Assembly (NCBI GenBank): GCA_015680685.1
Contig: MNCI01003306.1
Location: 829,808 to 893,807, forward strand
Source: Gnetum montanum
Taxonomy: Eukaryota; Streptophyta; Gnetopsida; Gnetales; Gnetaceae
Direction of reading: 5' to 3'
DNA length: 64,000 bases
Of the stretch, positions 22,556 to 34,396 are shown one piece after another. A program made the translations under genes and the position numbers. The notes below the pieces were generated by a model, which was not told the DNA's origin, ran no database searches, and was given only the letters and a program-made list of their open reading frames with translations. How positions within the stretch are numbered: the first letter of the stretch is position 1; each line of letters begins with the position of its first letter.

Positions 22556-23571
22556 CTACATGATAAAGAATCAAACGTTAGCACTATGTTCAAGTGAGGT
22601 TTACATGTAGCATAGCGTGACCATCTGTTTACAAGTAGCATAGTGTAACCCTTTGTTTACATGTAGCATAGCATGATCTTCCGACTATGAATCTCCCTTC
22701 TAGCATGAACCAAGGAGTCCTGCAATGAATGAAGGTAAACATTGCATTCAGTGTACTAAAAAAGAGTTGGGAGTAGCATAGCATAATAATTAAGTCCAGC
22801 TTAATGTAACAACAGCGAGTGCACACCACGATGCGACAATCACATGGTACATGGAACAACGCAAAAGACATACCTAATATAGCACAACATAACAGCCAAC
22901 ACTTTCACATAAGAATGACAGTTGCTTCCCGCGCAGCATAGCAAGATGGATGCATCGTACACAACGTAATCTATAATAAGCATACCACTGTAGCCGATGT
23001 CACGGCATAGCAAATTTGGCAGAATAGCGAATTTAACAACATAGCAGTGCTACAAATTTGACAACGTAGCAATATGACAGATTGCCAACATGATGACCTA
23101 AGGGCCTCAAAATATAAGCAAAGTAGCATAACAACAACAACCTTACAGTCTAACCACAAAAATGAGAGAGAATTCACAATGCTCCACCATCCCAACCCTA
23201 CCTTGCCACATGAAATAGCTCGCACTACACCACGCTAAACATGCATCATGCTTCCATAAAAAGTTTTGCAAATAACTAAACCCCTCCAAGGGCAGTACGT
23301 TACGCCCAGTGTGCACTATGCTACTCAGAACCATCCAAACCCTCACGATAATGCAGCCACCATTCTTAACAATGGCAACTAGGGTGATACTGCATGCAAT
23401 CATAGCGTAGCATCCGTACGGCCGCTGTGGCCAACTAGCGACAACAACAGCGTAGCAGCCAAAATGGTAACCAAAATAGTAGCAATAGATGCAAACTCCA
23501 CCACAATAATAGCAACAACAATCTAATCATATTCATCACCTAAAGGAAATCAGGATAGTGTAATGACTTAC
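22556..23571 (-). other. Intron 1 of D antisense gene
   Basis: About 1.0 kb. It is rich in TAGCATAGC-like words, including three direct repeats of roughly 40 bases around TTTACATGTAGCATAGC (22599-22680). No coding match is seen on either strand; several short frames here are chance. Confidence 0.55.
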
Positions 23572-23690
23572 CGAGCTGACGGAGCCTCTTGTCACAGCTA
23601 AACGCATGCCTTGGATAGGTGTCCCATAGTGTCCTTCACCTCGTCTACCTTAGCAAGTCCTTGATGCTTGCATTTGCCTTTGGGTGTCAT
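23572..23690 (-). pseudogene. Antisense gene exon 1, element D
   Basis: 119 bases from ATG at 23690. It reads MTPKGKCKHQGLAKVDEVKD and GHLSKACV, then a stop where F reads HVDV. The donor CG/GTAAGT is strong. The F exon has the same 119 bases. Confidence 0.65.
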
Positions 23691-23815
23691 TGTCTTGCTC
23701 GCGAATTTTCTTTTCCAACTACTACACTATGCCTGTTGCACTCTCTCTATTCGATCACGCTATGCTTTGGGTGTGAGCTCTGACAATGAAAATGAAAAGT
23801 TTACCAGGGGTTAAA

Positions 23816-23830
23816 CCCCTATTTATAGCC
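23816..23830 (-). promoter_or_regulatory. Internal promoter (TATA box) of D antisense gene
   Basis: The minus strand reads GGCTATAAATAGGGG, about 125 bases before the ATG at 23690. It lies in a block (GGTTTAACC..TGGTAAACTT.TCATTTTCA) also found upstream of the F antisense gene (TATA at 51379). Confidence 0.65.
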
Positions 23831-23929
23831 GAAGTGGTAAAACACTTGTCATTTTCATGTTTTGATTAATGCAGGACGTCCCCTATAGCATAGCACTATT
23901 ACTGACAACATTGTAGTGTCCTTGGAAAC

Positions 23930-25015
23930 ATCCCTAAATTGGCCCGAACATCTGGTCCAAGCCTTAGACTTAGAGGCCAAGGATGTGACTGAGGACCCTC
24001 TCATTGAAACACCTGTAACTACATCCAGGGGGAAATAAAGACATTAAAAGTTAGCTCCCTCATAGATCCACAAATGCAAAAAGACATATCTAGGGTTCTC
24101 TAAGACAATGTCAAATTTTTTGCATGGTCCTATGAAGACATGCTAGGCTTAGACCTACAACTCATATAACATAACATTGTCTTAGACCCACGTGTCAAGG
24201 TATTTTAGCAAAAGGCTCAAAAAATCAAACCAGAAGTCACACTAGCTATACGTGATGAAATCACCAAGTTGTATCAAGCTAGTTTCATTCATGCGGTCGA
24301 TTACTCGGAGTGGGTGTTGAACATCGTTGTAGTTTCTAAGAAAATGGGAGGTACACTAATTTGTATAGACTTTTGAGATCTAAACAAAGCAATGATTAAA
24401 GATGATTTTCCATTACCAAGTATTGATCAACTTATAGACACTACGGCTAGTCATGCGTTACTATCCTTTATGGATGGGTTCTCAGGTTACAACCAAGTCT
24501 GCATCAACCTAGAGCATCAGTTAACAACTACTTTCATGACCCCTTAGGGAACCTTTTGTTACACCATGATGCCTTTTGGAATCAAAAATGTCGGAGCAAC
24601 CTATCAAGGAGCCATGACATACATTTTTAGCTACTACCTCTTGGAGAGACTAAATGATTACATGGATGAAATAACAATCAAGTCTAAGGGAGCTATTGAT
24701 CATCCCAATGATCTAGATGTAGTCCTCAAACTTTTTCACAAGCATGACTTGTGTCTCAACCCAAGGAAATGTGTTTTCGAAGCTAAAATCGGACACATGC
24801 TAGGGTTTGTAGTGTTGGAAGCTAGGATAGGAGTGGACCCTGATAAGGTAAAGGCCATCGTCAACTTAGCACCACATACGAACCTTAAAGAGCTATGTGG
24901 GTTACAAGGAAGAGTACAGTTTATCCAGAGGTTTATCGTGAACTTGACTGACAAGTTACACCTCATGAAACACTTGCTAAATAAGAAGGTCAACAAGCCT
25001 TTAATAGAATTCTAA
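23930..25015 (+). pseudogene. Reverse transcriptase region, element D
   Basis: The pol entry motif DVTEDPLIE occurs near 23990. RT then runs through KFFAWSYEDMLGLDLQLI, KIKPEVTLAIRDEITKLYQA, SEWVLNIVVVSKKMGGTLIC, the DFPLPSIDQLIDTTASHALL fingers/palm block, MDGFSGYNQV and GTFCYTMMPFGIKNVGATYQ, then thumb and connection. The open part is 24566-25015. The catalytic Y-x-D-D is YMDE, so one aspartate is lost (F has YIDD). Stops at 24373 and 24545 and others break it. Confidence 0.85.
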
Positions 25016-25477
25016 CAATGTCAACAAGCCTTTAATAACCTAAAGAAAGAGCTTTTGCACCTCCCAATTATTTACCCATCATAGAGGGATAAGCCTTTCT
25101 ACATCTACCTTGCCACCTCGGACACATCTATTGCAGCATTGTTATGTCAAAAGAAAGATGATGGCTCTCAGGTCCCAGTTTATTACTTGAGCCATGCGCT
25201 AATAGCTTATGAGGAAAAGTATAACGAAGTAGAAAGAAATTGTCTCGTTCTAGTGTTCGCACTAAAAAAGTGGAGACATTACCTATTTCATAGCAAGCTT
25301 AACATCATATGCAAGAGAAACATACTTCGAGCTATCACAACGAACTTGTATGAGAGCAGTAGAATAGCCCGATGGAAGGCTATAACAGCAGAATTTGACT
25401 TACATTATGTAGCCCAATCATCAACAAAGGGTCAAGCAATAGCTACACAACTTACAACTTCATTTGTTGATGACTAG
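25016..25477 (+). pseudogene. RNase H (first, Ty3/gypsy type), element D
   Basis: The connection ends QCQQAFNNLKKELLHLPIIY. RNase H follows with KPFYIYLATSDTSIAALLCQ, VYYLSHALIAYEEKYNEVER and LVFALKKWRHYLF. The first residue of the usual D in LATDAS-type motifs is replaced by S, as in sister copies, which fits the idea that this domain degenerated once a second RNase H was acquired. The open part is 25139-25477. Confidence 0.8.
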
Positions 25478-26125
25478 GCAATAATAGAGCCCTAATTCCC
25501 TACGAATACATCAATAGCCTAAGCCCTATACCATCTGACTTTGAAGCAACTCTACATTTTGATGGCGCTTCAACCACATGAGGAGGAAGCGCTGCCATAG
25601 TTATTACTATTCCTTCTAGGGATATTCAAGCTTTTGCTAATTGTTTTACTTTCCTTTGTACGAACAACGTAGTTGAGTATGAAGGACTCCTCAGGGGCCT
25701 CTTAGTAGCCTGAGAACTAAAGATTCAACATTTGGTAGTCCAAGGATTCCCAACTCATTGTCAACTAGATTATCAAAGTCTATGCCTATAAACCTTCACA
25801 CTTATAGCCTTATTACAACTTGGCCAAGAGTTTGCTGAAAAAATTTACAACAATAAACATCCAACACATGCCTCACAACGAGAACATCGTAGCAGATGCG
25901 ATAGCCACTTTAGCATTGAACATGCTACCACACATGTTTGCTACCTTTCCTTCTTCGATTAAAGAATGCACAGACCCTATTACTCAAGCGGTACACATCA
26001 CAGCTATCAGTACAACTAATATTCAAGAGTGGTACGCTAATATTAAAGCTCACCTTCAACACGGAAAACCCCTGCACGGCTTAACATCTGGTCAAAAGGA
26101 TGCAATCCGAAAGTGAGCATGGCAG
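25478..26125 (+). pseudogene. Second (archaeal-like) RNase H and linker, element D
   Basis: LHFDGAST near 25550 starts the second RNase H, followed by CTNNVVEYEGLLRGLLVA and a disrupted GDS motif (a one-base loss near 25745). The linker is open at 25820-26116 (MAKSLLKKFTTINIQHMPHN, ADAIATLALNMLPH), matching the G copy. Tandem RNase H with an archaeal-like second domain is the known hallmark of the plant Tat lineage. Confidence 0.75.
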
Positions 26126-27268
26126 TATGTCCTCGTAGGAGATAACACTTTATGTAAACGCTCCTTTGATGGGATATTATTAACCTGCGTTGGTGGGGAA
26201 CAAGCATACAAGATTTTTCATGAAGTCCATGAGGGACTATGTGGAGGACACATAGCTCCCAGGGCTATGGCAACAAAAATTAGATGCCTAGGATATTACT
26301 GGCCTTGCATAGAACAAGATTGCCTTGCCAAAGTTAGGATGTGTGATACATGTGAACGCCATGAAAATCTTATACATGTATCACCTACTGAGTTGCACCC
26401 TACATAGATTACATGGCCATTCCAACGTTGGGGACTAAACATCATAGGACCCATCACGCCTAAGTCTTTCGCAGGACACAGCTTCATCATCACTGCCACT
26501 AAGTACTTTACAAAGTGGGTGGAGGCTATTCCCCTAAGGAAGACTACATCTCAACGGGTTTGCTACTTTATCCTAGACAACATAGTAACAAGGTTTGGTC
26601 TTCCCATGACTATTGTGACATATAACAAGCCACAGTTTAGTAGCGTGGAAACCAAAACCTTTTGTGAAAACCTTGGCATCAAGCACTCGTTTTCATCATC
26701 GTACTACCCACAGGTAAATGGTCAGGTAGAGGCAATAAACAATGCCATCAACTTGCTCAAAAGAATTCTTAGCAGCAGTAAGAGGTGATGGCATGAGCAA
26801 ATCCTCTACATGTTATGGGCTTACTGTATGACGTGTAGAATGGCTACAGGTAAAACTCCTTATAGCCTTATTTATGGATTTGAAGCAGTGTTACCTCTTG
26901 AATTGTAGGTACCTTCACTTCAAATGGTCCTTTCAAGCATCATGAATGAGGCCTAGAACAACAAGTCAAGGATCAGTGACCTTGACTTCGTAGAGGAAGA
27001 GCGTGCCCAAACACTTGATTGCATTGAATGGTACCAGGGCAAGCAGCAACAAAAGCACCATTTCAATCTACATCAACGATCGATCAAAAAGTAGGACCTA
27101 GTCCTCAAGGTTGTTCATGAACATGTAAACAAGTTCTCAGCAAATTGGGAAGGCCCATTCGTAGTCATGAAAGCCTATGAGAATGGGGCCTTCAAGCTGG
27201 CTGATATGGATGACAATGAATTTGTAAATCCCATGAACCACTTGTACCTCAAGCATTACTATGTTTGA
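26126..27268 (+). pseudogene. Integrase, element D, inactivated
   Basis: The N-terminal zinc site reads HEVHEGLCGGH with CDTCERH. The core has WGLNIIGPI, where G has WGLDII, and TIVTYNKPQF, where G has TDNGPQF. Two catalytic aspartates are therefore lost; the glutamate motif PQVNGQVEAINNAI remains. After LWAYCMTCRMATGKTPYSLI the C-terminal part reads KFSANWEGPFVVMKAYENGA and HLYLKHYYV, ending at the stop 27266-27268. Additional stops are present. No chromodomain is seen. Confidence 0.82.
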
Positions 27269-27282
27269 TAAAAAGCGAGGTA

Positions 27283-27715
27283 AGTGCCATCATCCACTAC
27301 AATGTAAAACTAGTAAAGATTGTCTGCTATGATGTAAAACTGGAAAAGATAGTCCTCTATGACTATAAACTAGCATAGAACATCTGCTATAATGTAAAAC
27401 TAGCACAGAACATCCGCTATGACGTTAAACTGGCACAACACATCTTTGGGCCATGACATAAAACTGGCACTCATAGTACAGTCTGCTATGACCTTAAACT
27501 GGTCATCCACCATCTGCTACGATGATAAACTGGCACAGTGGTCTGCTAGGACCTTAAACTGGCACATCGATTTGCTGCAACCTTAAACTGGCCCATCCAC
27601 TATCCGCTACGATGTTAAAATAGCATAATAGTCTGCTAGGACCTTAAACTAGCACATTATGGTCTGCTAGGACCTTAAACTAGCACATCTAACAATCTAC
27701 CAAGACCTTAAACTG
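27283..27715. repeat. Minisatellite B after integrase, element D
   Basis: About ten imperfect units of 35-45 bases built around CTGCTATGATGTAAAACTGG / CTGCTAGGACCTTAAACTGG. The same family follows integrase in F (46677-47445) and G (61400-61856). Confidence 0.8.
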
Positions 27716-29070
27716 GGTTTGCACTTCAATGCTGACCAGCACAACATCCATGACCCTACAAACAAGCGAGCATGCATAATGCCAACTTTCTAGACAACAC
27801 GGGATGGGATGTTGTAGTTCTAGAATGCAGTTCACATTGCTAAGGAAACACCATCTAGAACACATGCAACATCACTGCCCCTGGCATCTTGTTGATCTTT
27901 CGAAGATGTCATATGACATCTTGCTGACCTTCCGAAGCTACCGCTACCATAGCCACTCATCTTAATGGTAGCTCTTGCCGTTAGCACCTGCTGCTAGAGG
28001 CCTAGCACTATTATGGTCCACCCACAAGATTTCCATCCTCTAGCCCTTGCCATCATCTGAGTCCAAGAGCCATTTAGCTATTAGGCCTCTTACCTTGCAG
28101 CTGGACTGCATGATATTTTCCTTGGATGAGGAATCCTGAGTACTTGGATTGCCATCGATCTTAGCCTCTTCAGTGCCAACCTCTCCAGTCTGCTGGTGCT
28201 AGAATCCTTGTTGGCCTTCCTACTTTGGACATCACACACCTCAACAACAATGCTTGCTACTTCAGTAGTGTCTAAAGCAAGCGGGACTTTGCTCTTACTT
28301 CATTTCATGGTTACATTTTCCTAGTTTTCTCTTTGTTACATTTGCAAGATATAGGCTAAGGTGGTGCCATTTAGAGATGCATTTTGCCAGGAGAACAGGA
28401 TGCTACATAGTTTCAAAGTGATCGCTTAGACTAGCTTGGATACTTAGGAGTGCACATCCCTCCCTCCCTCTTAACCCTCTTGACCTCATTTCTCATACTT
28501 ATGGTTTCTCACATCTCTTTTACAAGCTTTCCCAATGCATATAAAGCCCTCCCACATGCCCAATCGTTGAGTTCATGATGCGTGTAATGCAACTCACTGC
28601 ATGAGAAGCATTTATAGGCAGGTCAAAGCCCTACATGGATGTAACACAACTCATCTCGGGGAGGAAACACCTGTCCTACAACAACAAGGTTGTTTGTAAG
28701 TGAACATGGCTAAACAACAAAAGAAAAGCACAAAAGTGTAAAAGAGTAGAAAAGCTTAAAAAAGAAAAAAAAATGACCATCTCTAAGAACTTTGAGGAGA
28801 GTTCAAAAAGGCCAAAAAAGAAGGATGCTCATGCGTGCTGACTCCCTCACAAGCACTCCAATGAGGGACCTTGCTATGTCACATCTTTTCCTTTCCCGGA
28901 CCTATCCACTCAAGTCCATCCTTTCCCCCTTTCCCTACATGACTATATTAATACTCCTAAGTGTAACAAAGTAACATTTGAGTTACCACTGGAAAGAAAT
29001 TTTAGTGTTTTATTTTTCATGGTGTTTCATATTCTTTGTTGATGTCTCTCTGGCAGGTCCTCTAAATGTC
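27716..29070. other. 3' spacer of element D
   Basis: 1.35 kb between minisatellite and PPT. It is partly homologous to the F spacer (for example the GCATGAGAAGCATTTATAGG region near 28600 and its match near 45790). There is an A-rich stretch at 28720-28770. I see no supported gene. Confidence 0.5.
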
Positions 29071-29086
29071 AACAAAGAGGGGCCAT
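29071..29086 (+). other. Polypurine tract, element D
   Basis: AACAAAGAGGGGCCAT sits immediately before the 3' LTR, the plus-strand primer site. The matching tract in F is CAAAGAGGGGCCAA and in G CAAATAGGGGCCAT. Confidence 0.8.
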
Positions 29087-31207
29087 TAAAACACCATAAA
29101 ATTTTAGGACCATGATGCCTCAGTAGAGTCTTGAAATTCAAGCAAAGACTTCCACAAGTGTAGGATCATGATGGACTGTCTGGACAACGTAGGCACTGAG
29201 GGTAGACTCCACAATCCGGCAAGTTTTCTATTGCCTAGGCTAACAGGCCTGCTAGACTCTCCAGCCTGCCTAATTAGATAATTGACCCAGCTAACAGTCT
29301 ACCCAAGGACCATGTTAGGAGTTGTCGAAAGTGTTCAAGATGAGCTAAATAGTTCAAAAAGTTTTCTAATAGAGAAATCTGCTATGCTACACTACATTGT
29401 GCAGTTTAGCAAGCCTTAATGAGACCAATCAGATGTCCAAGATGCAAATTGATAACAAGCCAGTCTTATAGAGCATCTACCCTGTTTCATCCCTAAAGCG
29501 TGAGTGATATGGCACAATAAATTTTGTCAAGCATTATCTCAATCTGAGTGCTACACTATGCTATGCTACACAACGTAGCACAGCGTACTAGGGATATACT
29601 TCGACAACACTCCTACTTGGATAGCTCTGATGGAGTAAAAGCACTTGCCCCTGCTTCAATAATCAAACAAGCTTGCTATGTTGACACACCAAGACATGAA
29701 AAACATCCTATGAAAAAATGTTTGCAAAAATGAGTCAGGATTTGACCAACACTAGGTGCTACGCTGTGCTATGGTATGCAACGTGGTAAGGACAAAACAC
29801 ACAAAGGTCCCTTTGCCAAGTGATTGCAGTAAGAGAATCACACTTGGCAACACTTCAGCCTTCAAAACTGCTTGTCCCACTTAGCCCTCACACCTCAAGA
29901 AAAGTTTCCTGATAAAACATTGTAGATTAAACAAGGATGCATGTCACATTGGTTACTATGTTGTGCTATGTTGCATAGCGTAGCGAGGATACAAAATAAC
30001 AAAATGCCCCAAGGATGAAGTCAGTAGGTCTGAAGGCTTTCTAGCATGGAAGACAAAGTTGTAGTTGCTTGCCTGACCAAGCCTTAAAAAAATGCTCTTG
30101 ACTTCTAGGTAAGACTCCTTTCAAGACTAGCGGCTATGCTATGTTATGCTACATAGCCTAGCACAGCGTAGTGTGTAGTTACTTACACTATGCCAACACG
30201 ATGGATAGCGTAAGTAATGTAACACTTACATGGAGGCATCAAGATGTTTTTAGTTAGCTCTAAAACTTGTTGGCAATGATCATTCTCACCCTGGCGTCTC
30301 TTCGGTGAACAAAATCAGTAAGCTTGCTTCATTTTGCAGACCCCTGGTCAATCCCCAAAATTGTCCCTACACTTGACCCTGCTCGCAAGAGTAGGGAAGA
30401 CGTAGTCCTAGAGCATAGGCTCCATTTTGCTTTCATTGTTGGTATGCTTTTTGGATTTTGGCACATGCAGTTTCATGAATATGGTCACATCGTAACAGGG
30501 TTCACATCCAACATCACACAGCTACATAGCACAGTTATGCTTGCGCCTTGTGGGACTCAGGACATGTGGCATCCAGACCATGTTTTTCTCCTGCTCTTGG
30601 CCCTATAAATACCTCAGCAAACAATGTTCAAAGGGTTGGCTTTTTGGGTTGGCTTTTGGAGAGCATAGTTGGCATTTTTAGCATTTTGGTTAGCTTTGAG
30701 CATTCTAGTTAACTCCAGACATCCTTTTGCTGGTCTAGCATTTTGGCACTTTGGTGAGAAGATTAGCAAGTAGAAGAATCTCGAGTAGAAAGCTATTGGC
30801 TATAGTTTAGGGACCTATGACCATACTGCTCTGTTGTAGGCTATGCCACTCCAATGTTGCATATTTAGTTGTACACTTTCCAATAGAACAAAGATCAGAT
30901 TTTCCATCTTGGTGTGGTGCATTTTCTCACCCAAGTCTCTTTTATCCTTTGTTTACTATCATTCTATTTTGCGTTGTTTTTATCGTCTTGCATTTGTTGA
31001 TCGTCGCTTCACTTGCATACGTCGCTTCTAAAACAAACGTTTACGAAAGGTTAAGTTACACCTATTAAGTCCCTATCTGATCGACCAAACTGGTCTGGGC
31101 ACCCTGTTTCCATTTTTCTCTAGCATGGCCCTCACACGGATTCGGGGTTAAACTATACACCCGACAACCTCTTGGTGTTCCAACCACTAACGTTTTCAGT
31201 CGCTACA
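29087..31207 (+). repeat. 3' LTR of element D (2,121 bp)
   Basis: Aligns with 12455-14544. It starts TAAAACACCATAAAATTT (G of TG mutated) and ends CGCTACA. TATA lies at 30604-30611. Palindrome clusters are more decayed than in the 5' copy. Confidence 0.92.
30604..30611 (+). promoter_or_regulatory. TATA box in D 3' LTR
   Basis: CCCTATAAATACC, the same as in the 5' LTR. Transcription from here would read out into the right flank. Confidence 0.65.
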
Positions 31208-32493
31208 GTTTTCCTTTCCTATGTCAACTGGGGCTTTTCTATTATTTATTAAACTCTTATTTGAACTTTTATATTTATCATGAATTTGATCAAGAAGATA
31301 ATTCATTGTAAGCCATTATTGCTATATTGTCTAGAAATATGTGATCTTTTATTTAACTGAGAGTTTTATCTCTCACATAATAATTGCATTTACTCATTGA
31401 TTATTTCTTCCTCTCTTATGGTGATCCAATCTCTTGGCATTCAACTTCATGTGTTGCAAATGAACTTTGTTGTCATTCAACTTCTAAAGGTAGAGTAACG
31501 AGTCTAGGCTTTATTTCTCTGTACCTTTTCAACAATCTAATTATTGTTTCATTATTACTAAATTTTTCATCCTTGTTTTCAAAGTTCTCAATGAATCTTA
31601 CCTTTTTATTGATCTCTTGTAGCCATTTTAACCTTTTTTTTCCAATTGAATGATATGTCTTAGAGGTTAAGGAGGCATCTTTCCTGAAGTACTGAGAGTT
31701 GCAGAGAAATGTCTTTCTAGCTGAGAAGATGTCTGCCAAGTAGGATAATACATCTATTTATGTATATGATTGGTTTGTGATTGTTGGTGCCTTTGGTATC
31801 CTTGGGGTAATCTTGTAGTCTTACTGGAGACATCTATCCTATACGATATACATAATGCAATAGACATCTACTTCTAAGCCAAGACGTCTATCTTGCTAGG
31901 GCTATTTGGAAAGCCATCCAAACTAAAGACCAAAGCCTCATTATGTGCTTAAATTGGACCCCTTTGATCCTATAACACCTTTAACTCATCAAAGCACATC
32001 CAAATACATCCAAGATCAAGTAAAACACATCATTTTGTTGTCAACTTGTGGTTGTTATTTTCTTATTTGTTTCATGCTATTCTTTGAGTCATTTTTTATC
32101 TTCAATGTCTCATACCAATCTCTTGATGGTGCACTTCAATAAGATCAATTGATAGACATTGAGGGAAGTCTAGATTGACATCTAGAATTTGATCCACATT
32201 GCCTATGATCATCCCCAAGTAGCCAAATCTAAGTATTAATGGGTAGGCATTATGAAGGATAGGGTTGGCTTCCTTACTAGATCCATGTCACCTATGATTG
32301 CACTTATATTATGACATTGGACAAGCATTATGGGAAAACTATTTATCTAATCAGTGTCTATTCACATCACTTGTGAATTTCATGTGGCTAGTTTTCTAAA
32401 TGCAAAACTAAATGGTAGTTAATCAAGATGTTTTTCTTACTAGGCTTAGTCCATCCAAGATTAAGTGAAATTGGTCAACTAGTTCTTGAGGAG
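31208..32493. other. Unidentified sequence between elements D and E
   Basis: 1.29 kb, AT-rich, perhaps the continuation of element C interrupted by D. It contains several copies of AGACATCTA / AGACGTCTA (31820-31900 and 32170). An 88-codon minus-strand frame at 31739-31473 is not recognisable. I see no supported gene. Confidence 0.4.
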
Positions 32494-33146
32494 TGAAACA
32501 CCACCAATTTTGGGCTCCTACAATTCAATGACAAATTTGTCCAACTGTCAAAAACTTGGGCAAAATTTTTCTAAGTCTGGTGTCATGCTCTGTAGCGTAG
32601 ACAGCATAGCATACCTTAAGTCCTATTTTTTGCAAAATTCTTCTAAGTCTACCTACTATGCTTCCCAACACAACCAGCGTAGTGCACACTTCCATGGCCA
32701 ATCTACACAAATGTCAAGCTAGAAGCGGTCAAGGGTTGCTTAGGATGGACCAAATAGTTCAGCAAATTTTCTATCTCCCAGACTATCAAGCTCGTTACAC
32801 TCTCCAGCATACCCAGCTTGACACATGTCCCAGTTGCCAGTTCACCCAAGTACTAGGCTAGAGTCAGTCAAAAGTGCTTAGGATGGAAAAGAATAGTTCA
32901 ACAAATTTTCTACCTCTCAAGCTATCACGCTCTGTTACGCTGCATAATGTAGCAAGCTTGACACATGTTTTAGGGCCCAATTTTGCCTAAGTGTTGGACA
33001 AGGATTTGTCAAGCTAGCTTGACATGGAAGATGCATTTGGCACATTTTCTAACTTTTGAGGCTACTTGTCTTGATACACCTCAGAGCGTGGTCTATGTTC
33101 CATGAAGAAACATTATAAATTTTGTCAAAATTTGTTAAAGTATTCA

Positions 33147-33262
33147 TGCTATGCTCTACTATGCTATGCAACATAGACAGTGTGATGGGTGTGGCATGTT
33201 AAAATCTGCAAAATTTCACTAAGTGTTCTTGCTATGCTTTGCTACACTATGCAGCGTAGCCA
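33147..33262. repeat. Palindromic TAGC-rich clusters, E LTR
   Basis: ATGCTATGCTCTACTATGCT..GCAACATAG and GCTACACTATGCAGCGTAGC, the same palindrome family as in the D and F LTRs. Confidence 0.6.
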
Positions 33263-33685
33263 ACTTAACACATGGAAAATGCCTTTGAAAGCCTCCAAAA
33301 GCCTCCAAAACTTGGCATTGACCTTCATTTCAGCTCTAACATCTTTCTAGTGGCCAAAATCAACAATTTGCATTTTTATTGCACCCCCCATTAATCCTAA
33401 AAATTCTCCCTATGCTTGACCCTACTCAGAAGAGGGGGAAGACATAGTCCCAAAGTGTAGTCTCCAAGTTGCATTTGTTTTGAAATTGTTTGTAGGTACA
33501 TGGCAATCTCTTAGACTCTGGCACATGCAGTTTGGGTGATGTGGTCATAGTTTGGCAATCTCTGGGTACCTATTCGTGTCTTGTAGAGTGTAACACTTTA
33601 TTACAAAGAGCATAACATGTCAGTGTGATCCATCTAGACTTGTGCTAAGTGGCACCTAATCCACATTTCATACCAAACCTAGCCC

Positions 33686-33693
33686 TATAAATA
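33686..33693 (+). promoter_or_regulatory. TATA box in E LTR
   Basis: AGCCCTATAAATACCC, about 685 bases before the LTR end, the same core as in D. Confidence 0.7.
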
Positions 33694-34378
33694 CCCTAAC
33701 ATTTAGCATTTAAAAGGTTGGAAAATCATAAGAGCATTAAGCATTTGAGCATTCCCAACATCTCCACTACTCCCACACCTGAGCACCTGAGCTTGGCACC
33801 TTGGCAAATACTGCAATGTAGTATTCCCTTGCACCCATAGAGCATGGCAATGGCCAACCTAATAGGTTCAACCTCCCTTGCAACTACTAGCACTACATCC
33901 CTAATGTCCCAAAGAGTATGACTGCACTGCTACATTGCCATATGCCTGTATGACACCACGCATCATCTTCACATCTTGTTCAAGAAAAAGTGATGCTCCC
34001 TAGTTTTGGGGTGATGCATTTCTCCATCCTCAACTCCTATTCAATTTTCTTTCTTAGCATTTGTTTCAAATTTTTAGCATAACTCTTGCATTTTTTCTAC
34101 TATCAATATGCATCTGCATATTTACGTTACTATTTTTAGGCCAAGACTCTACACTACACTCTTGCTTGTTGTCCCAGATCCTATGAGTAACACTCTATAA
34201 ACTCCTCTTACAAATGATTATTTTTAGATCACATAAGTCCTTGTTTAATCCACCAAACCGTTCAAGGCACCTCGTTTCCATTTTCCCAGCATGACCCTCA
34301 CATGGATTCGGCATTAGGCTATATGCCCATAGACCTCTCAGTGTTCCAGCCACTGATGTTTTTGGAAATCATAGTTTT

Positions 34379-34396
34379 TGGTGCTAGAAGGAGGGC
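34379..34396 (+). other. Primer binding site, element E
   Basis: TGGTGCTAGAAGGAGGGC, five bases after the LTR end. It is the cleanest copy of the family PBS in the window. Confidence 0.7.

Larger units (their letters stand above)
19095..23690 (-). pseudogene. Antisense spliced gene of element D (8 exons, stops present)
   Basis: Minus-strand gene inside a plus-strand element. Inferred exons: 1, 23690-23572 (MTPKGKCKHQGLAKVDEVKD; donor CG/GTAAGT); 2, 22555-22106 (donor GTGAGT); 3, 22020-21746; 4, 21644-20694 (donor GTAAGTG); 5, from 20564 into the N run; 6, hidden in the N run; 7, 20065-19246; 8, 19157-19095 ending GEDS-stop. Exons 2, 3 and 7 have the same lengths as in E and/or F (450, 275, 820). 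The splice phase agrees between exons. A TATA box lies at 23816-23830. Exon 1 and exon 4 contain stops, and the exon 7 acceptor reads AA instead of AG, so this copy is dead. The function is unknown. Confidence 0.75.
12455..31207 (+). mobile_element. Element D: complete 18.75 kb Tat-like retrotransposon
   Basis: Both LTRs are present (12455-14544 and 29087-31207). The order is LTR, PBS, gag, protease, 27-bp-type minisatellite, antisense spliced gene, RT, RNase H, archaeal-like RNase H, integrase, minisatellite, spacer, PPT, LTR. All frames carry stops or shifts. Comparing the first 300 bases by eye, the LTRs differ at roughly one position in eight, mostly transitions, so the insertion is old. 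The flanking pentamers (TATTT left, GTTTT right) do not match, so no target-site duplication can be claimed. It probably inserted in element C. Confidence 0.9.
32494..34373 (+). repeat. 5' LTR of element E (1,880 bp)
   Basis: Starts TGAAACACCACCAATTTT. It ends near ...GAAATCATA five bases before the PBS (final CA mutated to TA). Its last 150 bases align with D (CCACTGATGTTTT). It contains the TATA box at 33686-33693 and palindrome clusters at 33147-33185 and 33230-33262. The left flank pentamer is AGGAG. Confidence 0.82.

Noticed and set aside
12450-31212. Target-site duplication for element D
   Set aside because: Flanks are TATTT and GTTTT; mismatches at two of five positions, so not claimed.
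31473-31739. 88-codon minus-strand frame, lysine-rich, possible gag or SANT-like fragment
   Set aside because: No motif can be named with confidence and the surrounding sequence has no supporting structure.
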